From assembly GCA_025352105.1 (NCBI GenBank), contig JANXUB010000007.1, positions 1-50,918 of the forward strand: a stretch of 50,918 nt of DNA, in the 5' to 3' direction. Every line of letters starts with the position of its first letter. The first letter of the stretch is position 1. This DNA comes from Burkholderiales bacterium. Lineage in GTDB: Bacteria > Pseudomonadota > Gammaproteobacteria > Burkholderiales > Casimicrobiaceae. The notes beneath the pieces are model-generated. The model worked only from the letters and a program-made list of their open reading frames with translations. It searched no databases and had not been told where the DNA came from. Shown here one piece after another: positions 41,417-49,900 of this stretch. A program made the translations under genes and the position numbers.

Positions 41417-43873
41417 ATGCCCTACGACAGCCCGACTGACACTGAACAGCCCGACAACTCGGTCGACGGGATTCGCCTTTCCATTGCCAACCGTCTGATG
41501 TATTCGGTAGGCAAAGACCTCCGCTCGGCCACCCAGCGAGACTGGATGTTCGCGGTTTTTCACACCGTTCGTGACCGTGTCATGAACCGCTGGCGCGAAA
41601 CGCTCAGGCAATCCCAGGATCAGGATGCCAAGCGGGTGTATTACCTTTCCATGGAGTTTTTGACGGGGCGGGCGCTGGTCAATGCACTGCTCGCCACCGA
41701 CGTTTACGATTCCGTCAAGGAAGCATGCTTCCAGCTTGGTGCCGATTTTGATGCCCTGATCGACGTTGAACCTGATGCCGCGTTGGGCAATGGAGGCCTT
41801 GGCCGACTGGCGGCCTGTTTTTTGGATTCGATCGCTACTGTTGGACTGCCAGGTATTGGTTACGGCATTCGCTATGAGTACGGCATGTTTCGTCAGCGCA
41901 TTGTTGACGGCCGGCAGATTGAAGAGCCTGATTACTGGCTGGTCAATGGAAACCCATGGGAGTTCATGCGCCCGGAATTAAGCTACGTGGTGCGCTTTGG
42001 CGGGCGCTTGCAAACTGACAATGAATCGGTGCAATGGCTCGACACCGAGGATGTGATTGCCACGGCCTATGACAATGCAGTTCCGGGGTACGGATTGGCT
42101 AGTGTCGCGACCATGCGCCTGTGGTCAGCGCGCGCGAGTTCAGCCATCAACCTCGAAGCCTTCAACAAGGGCGACTACATGCGCGCCGTTGAAGCTAAAA
42201 ATCATTCTGAAAACGTCTCGCGGGTACTCTACCCTGATGACAGCACGGAAGATGGCAAAGAACTGCGGCTGCGCCAGGAGTACTTTTTTGTCAGTGCCTC
42301 CATGCAGGATATCGTGCGTCGCTACCTGCGCAACCATGGCAACTTCGACTTGCTGGCAGACAAAGTGGCGGTGCATCTCAATGACACCCACCCCGCACTG
42401 GCTGTCCCGGAATTGATGCGCTTGCTGCTTGATGAACAGCGGCTTTCATGGGACGCCGCCTGGTCGTTGTGCACCCGGATTTTTTCGTACACCAACCACA
42501 CGTTGATGGACGAGGCACTTGAAACCTGGCCGGTTGATCTGCTCGGGCGTTTGTTGCCGCGCCATCTGAGGATCATTTTTGACATCAATGCGCGTTTCCT
42601 GTCGGAAGTCCATGTGCGTTACCCTAACGACCATGGGCTCTTGCGCCGCATCTCGCTGATTGATGAGCGGGGCGGCCGACGGGTCCGCATGGCGTACCTG
42701 TCGGTGCTGGCCAGCCACAAAATCAATGGGGTTTCTGCTTTGCACAGCAACCTGATGGTGCAGACCATCTTTGCTGATTTTGCAGCGCTTTACCCGGAGC
42801 GGTTTTGCAACAAGACGAACGGCATCACACCCAGGCGCTGGCTGGCTCAGGCCAACCGGCCTTTGGCCGCACTGATTGACAGCCGGATAGCGCCAACCTG
42901 GCGCAGGCATCTGGATGAACTCTCTGCATTGCGCAGCCTGGCAGACGAGCCCGCTTTCAACAGTGCGTTCCGGCTTGCCAAACAGCAAAACAAACAGCGT
43001 TTGGCTGACCATATCGCCACTCTGTTTCCGGGACTTGCCATCGATGTTCACAGTCTGTTTGATGTGCAGGTCAAGCGCATGCACGAGTACAAACGTCAGC
43101 TGCTCAATGTCTTGCACGTCATCACCCGCTACCACCGCATCCTCGCCCAGCCGCACGCCAACTGGGTGCCACGCACGGTCATCTTTGCCGGCAAGGCAGC
43201 CTCTGCCTATTACATGGCGAAACTCGTCATTCGCCTCATCAACGATGTAGCGCGCGTGGTCAACACCGACCCACGGATTGGCAATCGCCTGAAGGTGGTG
43301 TTTTTGCCCAACTACCGCGTTTCGATGGCCGAGATTGTGATTCCCGCAGCAGATCTGTCTGAGCAAATTTCCACCGCTGGCACGGAGGCCTCAGGCACCG
43401 GCAACATGAAGTTTGCGCTCAATGGCGCGCTGACCATAGGCACCTGGGACGGCGCCAATATCGAGATTGCCGAACAGGTCGGCCAGGACAATATTTTTAT
43501 CTTTGGCAATCGAACAGAGCGGGTGCAAGCGCTTCGAGCCAGTGGCTATCAGCCGCGCCGTTTCTACGACAATAACTTTGATCTGCGCTCTGCCATTGAC
43601 CGCCTGGCAGATGGTGCTTTTTCGCCCGATGAGCCGACCCGCTATGCAGACGTGGTGCGTAGCCTGCTGGAGACCGATTACTACCAGTTAATGGCCGATT
43701 ACGCAGACTACGTGGCAACCCATGAACGGGTTGATGAGGTTTATCGTCGTCCCAGTGAATGGACACGACGCTGCATTCTCAATGTGGCCGGCATGGGCAT
43801 GTTCTCGTCGGACCGCACCATCAGCGAGTATGCAGACGATATCTGGGGTGTAAATCCGTTGCTCAGCGTTTGA
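41417..43873 (+). CDS. glgP: Glycogen/maltodextrin phosphorylase GlgP (GT35)
   Basis: An 818-residue phosphorylase. It shows YYLSMEFLTGRALVNAL, ALGNGGLGRLAACFLDS and, near the C-terminus, the PLP-lysine motif EASGTGNMKFALNGALTIGTWDGANIEI. It releases glucose-1-phosphate from glycogen chain ends. It lies 81 bp after glgA, perhaps with its own signal. Its last codons overlap, tail to tail, the phosphofructokinase remnant by 11 bp. Confidence 0.95.
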   Translation: MPYDSPTDTEQPDNSVDGIRLSIANRLMYSVGKDLRSATQRDWMFAVFHTVRDRVMNRWRETLRQSQDQDAKRVYYLSMEFLTGRALVNALLATDVYDSVKEACFQLGADFDALIDVEPDAALGNGGLGRLAACFLDSIATVGLPGIGYGIRYEYGMFRQRIVDGRQIEEPDYWLVNGNPWEFMRPELSYVVRFGGRLQTDNESVQWLDTEDVIATAYDNAVPGYGLASVATMRLWSARASSAINLEAFNKGDYMRAVEAKNHSENVSRVLYPDDSTEDGKELRLRQEYFFVSASMQDIVRRYLRNHGNFDLLADKVAVHLNDTHPALAVPELMRLLLDEQRLSWDAAWSLCTRIFSYTNHTLMDEALETWPVDLLGRLLPRHLRIIFDINARFLSEVHVRYPNDHGLLRRISLIDERGGRRVRMAYLSVLASHKINGVSALHSNLMVQTIFADFAALYPERFCNKTNGITPRRWLAQANRPLAALIDSRIAPTWRRHLDELSALRSLADEPAFNSAFRLAKQQNKQRLADHIATLFPGLAIDVHSLFDVQVKRMHEYKRQLLNVLHVITRYHRILAQPHANWVPRTVIFAGKAASAYYMAKLVIRLINDVARVVNTDPRIGNRLKVVFLPNYRVSMAEIVIPAADLSEQISTAGTEASGTGNMKFALNGALTIGTWDGANIEIAEQVGQDNIFIFGNRTERVQALRASGYQPRRFYDNNFDLRSAIDRLADGAFSPDEPTRYADVVRSLLETDYYQLMADYADYVATHERVDEVYRRPSEWTRRCILNVAGMGMFSSDRTISEYADDIWGVNPLLSV

Positions 43874-44180
43874 GCACCTTGGCCACCGGGTTGTGACGCA
43901 AGCGGTAGGCATCTGGCATGCCCGAGCCCAGCAAGGGCCGCAGGTAAAGCCGAAAAGCGTCGGTCACATCGGTGCCGCTTGCGCTGATGAACTCGTCCTC
44001 CATGACGCGTGTTTTACCGGCCACAGCATGCAGTGGCAACAGCTCGTAGTCCACCGAATAAAAGCCGGTTCGCTTGATCGCCACAGAGCCGCTTTGTTTG
44101 CCCCACATCGCAAACTGAACCGCCTTTTCCCCTACCTCGCGAGCCTCGCGTTGATCCACGTCTGAAACGGAACCAATAAA
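43863..44180 (-). pseudogene. 3' stub of a PPi-dependent 6-phosphofructokinase
   Basis: About 105 codons match the C-terminus of PPi-type phosphofructokinases. The order is SDVDQREAREVGEKAVQFA, SGSVAIKRTG, LLPLHAVAGKTRVMEDEFI, then YLRPLLGSGMPDAYRLR and PVAKVLKR. The catalytic N-terminal part (about 300 residues) is absent. The reading frame upstream of about 44175 becomes unrelated and runs into the glutamate dehydrogenase 3' end. The gene cannot make an active enzyme. It converges on glgP. Confidence 0.82.
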
Positions 44181-44269
44181 CCCAGATTTTCCATTGGGAA
44201 GTATCGGGTTTTGTGAATTGGGTCGCGAAATGCACGAGTAGCTCTGCAAGGGGAGAGGGGGCAAAGCGA

Positions 44270-45547
44270 TTACGGGTACAAACCCCTGAGCTCCCGCGCC
44301 GCAAGCACCCGTGTGCAGGCAATGATGAACGCGGCCGTCCGCAGCGACACGTTGTTTTTCTCGGCCGTATGCACTACCGCTTTCAACGCTTCGACCATGA
44401 TTCGTTCTAGGCGGTCGTTGATCTCGGATTCGGTCCAGAAGAAGCTGGAGAAGTCCTGCACCCACTCAAAGTAGCTGACGGTCACACCGCCAGCATTGGC
44501 GATGACGTCGGGCACCACTTTGATCCCACGATCATGCAGGATGTCGTCGGCTGCGGGAGTCGTGGGGCCGTTCGCGCCTTCGACGACGAGCTTCGTTGCG
44601 ATTGACCGGGCGCGTGTTTCGGTGAGTTGGTTCTCCAGCGCGGCGGGCACGAAGATGTCGCTCTTGAGCGCCCAAAATTCGCCTTCGCTGATTTTTGTGA
44701 CGCCTTTGAAATCAACCAGCGCACCGCCAGCGGCCACGAAGTCAAGCGCGGCATCAACATCGATGCCCGCTTCGTTAGCGACCGAGCCACTGGCATCCTG
44801 CAAGCCGATCACCGACGCCCCCGCCGCCTTGAATAAACGCGCGGCAATGCCGCCCACGTTGCCAAAGCCCTGCACAACGATTCGCGCGCCCGCGATGTCA
44901 AAGCCCATTGCGCGCGCGGTCTCGCGTGCGGCGATGTAGACGCCGCGACCGGTGGCTTCTTTACGCCCTAACGAACCACCCAGCGCAATCGGCTTACCGG
45001 TGACTACGCCTGTCGCCGTGGCCCCGGTGTTCATGGAGTAGGTGTCCATCATCCACGCCATGATCTGGTCGTTGGTGTTGACGTCCGGCGCTGGGATGTC
45101 TTTGTCGGGGCCAATGATGAGGCCGATTTCGCTCGTGTAGCGACGCGTCAGGCGCTCCAGTTCGGGGCGCGTTAACGTCTTTGGGTCGACGCGAATGCCG
45201 CCCTTGGCACCGCCATAGGGCAGATTCAAGGCTGCATTTTTCACCGTCATCCAGCCTGCGAGCGCCATCACTTCGTCAATGGTCACATCGGGGTGAAAAC
45301 GGACGCCGCCTTTGCCGGGGCCGCGAGACATGTTGTGTTGCGCGCGGAAGCCTTCGAAGTGCGCGACGGTGCCGTCGTCCCGATTGATCGGGATGTCAAC
45401 GGCGAGCACGCGTTTGCAGCGCTTGAGCGTTTCAACCCAGCGCTCAAGGTGCCCAAGGTGCGGTGCGACGCGGTCAACCTGCAGCAGATACATCTGCCAG
45501 GGGCTGTTGGGATTGTTCGGAACGTATGAGAGACCGGCTGAGGCCAT
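44270..45547 (-). CDS. gdhA: Glutamate dehydrogenase (Glu/Leu/Phe/Val family)
   Basis: A 425-residue amino-acid dehydrogenase. It has the substrate and catalytic region [11 protein letters not shown]...[20 protein letters not shown], with the catalytic Lys in PYGGAKGG, and the dinucleotide fold [10 protein letters not shown]. It interconverts glutamate and 2-oxoglutarate. Whether it prefers NAD or NADP cannot be settled by eye. The start ATG 45547 lacks a strong ribosome binding site. It is divergent from a glutamate-type binding protein, a sensible functional pairing. Confidence 0.93.
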   Translation of the reverse strand: MASAGLSYVPNNPNSPWQMYLLQVDRVAPHLGHLERWVETLKRCKRVLAVDIPINRDDGTVAHFEGFRAQHNMSRGPGKGGVRFHPDVTIDEVMALAGWMTVKNAALNLPYGGAKGGIRVDPKTLTRPELERLTRRYTSEIGLIIGPDKDIPAPDVNTNDQIMAWMMDTYSMNTGATATGVVTGKPIALGGSLGRKEATGRGVYIAARETARAMGFDIAGARIVVQGFGNVGGIAARLFKAAGASVIGLQDASGSVANEAGIDVDAALDFVAAGGALVDFKGVTKISEGEFWALKSDIFVPAALENQLTETRARSIATKLVVEGANGPTTPAADDILHDRGIKVVPDVIANAGGVTVSYFEWVQDFSSFFWTESEINDRLERIMVEALKAVVHTAEKNNVSLRTAAFIIACTRVLAARELRGLYP

Positions 45548-45754
45548 GAGTGATCCAGAGTTCTTTGTGCGAAGCTGGTAATGTAGGTCAGACCGACAGC
45601 ACGGATCATGCTGTTCTTGGCATCAATCATGCAATAACGCCATCACGGAAAAGTCCTCATTGCATTCAAATTGTGGTTGTCGGACAATTCTGACAAAGAC
45701 CGCTTGATTGCCATGCCGTGGCCGAGCGATAAGAGCATAAGAATCGGCGCGAGG

Positions 45755-45777
45755 TCGTACGAACATTCAATCGTACG
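45755..45777. promoter_or_regulatory. Inverted repeat in the gdhA/binding-protein divergent region
   Basis: CGTACGA (45756-45762) and TCGTACG (45771-45777) are separated by eight bases; each half also contains the palindrome CGTACG. It lies 25 bp before the binding-protein start. TTGATT (45704-45709) with GATAAG (45728-45733) is a weak promoter 22 bp upstream. Such an arrangement could place a dimeric regulator just downstream of the transcription start. Confidence 0.4.
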
Positions 45778-45801
45778 CATGCGCCTTTGGGGGAATAAAT
45801 T

Positions 45802-46677
45802 TTGTTGATGATGAAGTTTCTATGCCGAGCGCTCCTCGTTAGCGTGCTGTTGCTGCCTGGCGCATGGGCTCATGCCGATACGCTATCGGCGGTGCGTGAC
45901 CGGGGTGAATTTTTGCTCGGTCACCGCGAGAGTTCGTCGCCGTTCTCGTTTGTGAACGAAAAGGGCGAAGCGGCGGGTTATTCCGTTGATATCTGCCTGA
46001 AAATTTACGAGCAGCTTAAGAAAGACTTGAAGAAACCCGATCTCAAGGTGACGTACGTCCCGCTGAAACCCGCTGATCGGATTACGGCGGTGAAATCCGG
46101 ACGCGTTGACGTTGAGTGCGGCTCGACGACCAACACCGTGGACCGGCAGAAAGATGTTGCCTTCAGCTACACAACGTTTGTCGCCGGCGCTCGCCTGCTA
46201 GCTAAAAAAACGGCGAACTTCAAAGATCTGCCAGATCTCAACGGCAAGCCTGTGGTCGTCACCGAAAAGACGACGACCGAGAAAGTACTGCGTCAAGCGA
46301 ACGCTGAGCGCAATTTGAATCTTAAAGTCCTCACGGCGAAGGACCACGCGGAGGGTTTTGCAAGGCTGGTGTCCGGCGAGGCGATGGCCGTGGCCAATGA
46401 TGATGCATTGCTGTTTGGACTGGTCACCAAATCAAAAGACCCCGGCGCCTATGATTTCGTCGGCAAATATGTCTCCGTCGAACCGTACGGGATTATGTAC
46501 CGCAAGGATGATCCAGGGTTTGCAAAGCTGGTTGATCTGACGGTGACCGGGCTCTTTTCAACGGGGCAGATACGCGCCATTTACGCCAAGTGGTTTGAGA
46601 GCGGCGCCTTCAAGCTGCCGATGAACCAGTACATGAAGGAAAACATCAAGATTCCCAATAAGTACGGCGTGCAATAG
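45802..46677 (+). CDS. Periplasmic amino-acid-binding protein (GltI-like)
   Basis: A 291-residue solute-binding protein of ABC family 3. It has a signal peptide ending AWAHADTLSA, then GEFLLGHRESSSPFSFVNEKGEAAGYSVDICLKI, which resembles the glutamate/aspartate-binding GltI. The later part includes GSTTNTVDRQKDVAFSYTTF. It should capture an acidic amino acid in the periplasm. The start may be TTG 45802 (eight bases after GGGGG) or ATG 45808/45811. No permease or ATPase gene follows, so it must share a transporter encoded elsewhere or act in sensing. Confidence 0.85.
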   Translation: MLMMKFLCRALLVSVLLLPGAWAHADTLSAVRDRGEFLLGHRESSSPFSFVNEKGEAAGYSVDICLKIYEQLKKDLKKPDLKVTYVPLKPADRITAVKSGRVDVECGSTTNTVDRQKDVAFSYTTFVAGARLLAKKTANFKDLPDLNGKPVVVTEKTTTEKVLRQANAERNLNLKVLTAKDHAEGFARLVSGEAMAVANDDALLFGLVTKSKDPGAYDFVGKYVSVEPYGIMYRKDDPGFAKLVDLTVTGLFSTGQIRAIYAKWFESGAFKLPMNQYMKENIKIPNKYGVQ

Positions 46678-46837
46678 ATCGTTTTGCCGGACGCGCAGGC
46701 TTCACGTGGGGTAGGGCTGCGCATCTGCCTCGGCGCGCCCGAACCTTGAAGCACGCCTGCATTTGGGCCTGAGCGGCTGCTAGGTTAGCTGCACGCTTTG
46801 AAAATGGGCATCGGCGAAACCCGCGTGGCCCAATCGC

Positions 46838-46843
46838 TAAAAT
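46838..46843 (+). promoter_or_regulatory. Possible -10 box of purL
   Basis: TAAAAT in the context GCTAAAATCG, about 90 bp before ATG 46930, resembles betaproteobacterial -10 boxes. No good -35 is seen. The rest of the 252-bp gap 46678-46929 holds no gene, and no riboswitch was recognised. Confidence 0.3.
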
Positions 46844-46929
46844 CGAATTTTCCCGCCCAAGCTGCCACGTCTCGCTATTCCCGACTCCGTCCGGTTTGGC
46901 GAATCCCGTGAAGCGTCTCAAGCAAGCCG

Positions 46930-49900
46930 ATGCCCGCCACCTTCCTGTCCCTGCACGGCTCTGCCGCGCTCTCCCAATTCCGTCAAGACAAACTTATTGC
47001 CGCGCTGGTCGATTTCGGCGTGACCGATGTTGACGCCGAATACTGGCATTTCGCCTCGACCAGCCGCGAAGTCACGCGGGACGAGCGTTTGCAGCTTGAA
47101 GCGCTTCTGGCTTACGGGCTGGACCCTGAGCCGAGCGAGGAGCACCAGCACGCTTTTCTCGTCGTGCCGCGCCTTGGCACGATTTCGCCGTGGTCGTCCA
47201 AAGCGACAGACATTGCGCACAACTGCGGTCTCGCCGTCGTGCAGCGGCTGGAGCGTGGCGTGTGGTTCTGGGTCAGCGCCGAGAAGCCGTTTTCGAAGGA
47301 AGCCAAGCGCGCTATCGAAGCCGTCTGCCACGACCGCATGACGGAGGCCGTGCTGGCCACCGTAGCGGATGCCGAAGTGCTGTTTGAGCCGCAGCATGCG
47401 AAGAAAATGAACACGATTCATCGCAACGTGGCTGCGCTTAAAGTGGCCAACGCTGAGCTTGGGCTTGCCCTGTCGGACGACGAGATCGACTACCTTGTGG
47501 CTGCATTCGACAAGATGGATCGCGATCCGACGGATGTAGAGCTTCTGATGTTTGCGCAGGCGAACTCGGAGCATTGCCGTCACAAAGTGTTCAACGCGAG
47601 CTGGACGATTGATGGCGTGGCGCAGGATATGTCGCTGTTCGCGATGATCCGCAACACGCACAAATTAGCGCCGGAAGGCACAGAGATCGCTTACTCCGAC
47701 AACGCGGCGATTCTGACGGGTGGTGATGCGTTGCGTTTCTATCCGAACACAGAAGGTCGGTATGCGCCCCATGCCGATCGTACGCACTATCTTGCCAAGG
47801 TCGAAACGCACAATCATCCCACCGCGATTGCGCCGTTTGCTGGCGCAGCAACGGGCGCTGGCGGCGAGATTCGAGACGAAGGCGCGACGGGGCGAGGTGC
47901 CGTGCCAAAGGCTGGCTTGACCGGATTTACGACGTCAAATTTGCGGCTGCCCGGTCTGCCGCAGCCGTGGGAAGCGGCGACCGTGCACGTCGGCAAGCCA
48001 GAGCGCATTTCGTCTGCGCTCGACATCATGATCCAGGGGCCGATTGGTGGCGCGGCGTTCAACGATGAATTCGGTCGCCCGAACCTTGGAGGATATTTCC
48101 GCACGTTTGAGCAAAGCGTCGACGGCACCGTGTACGGTTATCACAAGCCCATCATGATCGCAGGCGGCATCGGGGCGGTGTCCGACGCCCACGTTCACAA
48201 GATCGCGTTTCCTGCGGGCACGCTGCTGATTCAGCTCGGCGGCGAAGGCATGCGCATCGGCATGGGCGGTGGTGCGGCTTCGTCGATGACGACGGGCCAG
48301 AACGCAGCCGATCTTGACTTCGATTCCGTGCAACGTGGCAACCCCGAGATGGAGCGGCGTGCGCAGGAAGTCATCAACGCATGCTGGCGACAAGGCGAGT
48401 CAAACCCGATCCTCGCAATTCACGATGTGGGCGCGGGTGGTTTGTCGAACGCGTTGCCGGAACTGGTGTACGGCGCGGGCAATGAGAGCGATCCACGTGG
48501 TGCGTTGTTCGACCTGCGCACCGTGCTTACGCTGGAGCCTGGCATGAGCCCGGCTGAGATCTGGTGCAACGAATCGCAGGAGCGTTACGTGCTCGCGATC
48601 ACGCCCAAGAGCCTGACGCAGTTCAAGGCGTTTTGTGAGCGGGAGCGTTGTCCGTTTGCCGTTGTGGGCGTTGCGGATGGCTCGGGTAATTTGACGGTAG
48701 CTGACGCGAAATTCGGCAACAAGCCGGTCGATATGCCGCTTGATGTGCTGCTCGGCAAGCCACCAAAAATGGAGCGCACGGTGGTTCGTCAACCCGCACC
48801 CGTTTCTACGTTCGACACCACAAAAATAAAGCTGCGCGACGCGGCGTATCGCGTGCTGCAACACCCCACCGTGGCCGACAAAACATTCCTCATCACCATT
48901 GGTGATCGATTCGTCGGTGGCCTCACGGCGCGCGAGCAAATGGTCGGCCCGTGGCAAGTGCCGGTGGCGGATTGTGCCGTGACGTTGCGCGATTTCGTCG
49001 GCCTCGCAGGCGAGGCGATGGCGATGGGCGAGCGCACGCCGCTGGCGGTGCTGAACGCACCCGCGTCGGCGCGCATGGCCGTGGCCGAGGCGATCACCAA
49101 CATCGCCGCCGCGTCGATTGCATCGATCAAGGACATCAAGCTTTCGGCCAACTGGATGGCCGCTGTAGGCACGCCCGGAGAAGACGCCGCGCTGTTCGAT
49201 GCCGTGCGCGCCGTTGGGATGGAGTTATGCCCGGCGCTCGGCGTATCGATTCCGGTCGGCAAGGATTCGATGAGCATGCGCACGGCGTGGACCGAGCAGG
49301 GCGGCAAGCATCATGGTGAGCACCATGACGCGCATCATTCGACGCAGAAGTCTGTGCATTCGCCAGTGTCGTTGATTGTCACGGCGTTTGCCAATGTCAC
49401 GGATGTGAAGAAGACGCTGACGCCGCTGTTACGTGCTGACAATGAAACTGTTTTGTGTTTGGTAGACATCGCGCGCGGCAAGCAGCGTCTCGGTGGCTCG
49501 ATCTTCGCGCAGGTACATTCCACCATGGGTACGGAAGTGCCCGATTGCGACTCTGCCGATGATCTGAAATCATTCTTCGCTGGGGTGCAATCGCTCAATG
49601 CGGAAGGCCTGCTGCTCGCGTATCACGACCGCTCGGACGGTGGCTTGTTTGCGGCGTTGGTCGAGATGACGATTGCGTCGCGCTCGGGGCTCGCGGTCAA
49701 TATTGACGCGCTTCTATCTCCCGTTCGGGCTGAGCCCGTCGAAGCCTTGGTTGCATCCGCAGACGGCACAACGACCGGCTCAGTGCGAACGGACAAAGAG
49801 GCGTTATCGGCGTTATTCAACGAAGAACTCGGCGCAGTGATTCAAGTTCGCAGCGCCGATGTTGCCAAAGTACAAGCCGCGTTCAACGGCGTCCCGGTTC

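Larger units (their letters stand above)
32465..44185. other. Putative horizontally acquired glycogen-metabolism island
   Basis: The six-gene glg operon plus a truncated PPi-phosphofructokinase tail forms a block. Its left edge cuts a LysE gene (around 32430-32590). Its right edge falls inside the phosphofructokinase fragment, near 44170-44190. Inside, the genes are densely overlapped and codon choice looks different by eye (more GCC and fewer GCG alanines than the flanks). No integrase, terminal repeats or direct target duplication was seen. Boundaries are approximate. Confidence 0.55.

Noticed and set aside
42446-43366. A 306-codon minus-strand frame inside glgP
   Set aside because: It lies wholly within the phosphorylase gene and shows no independent signals.
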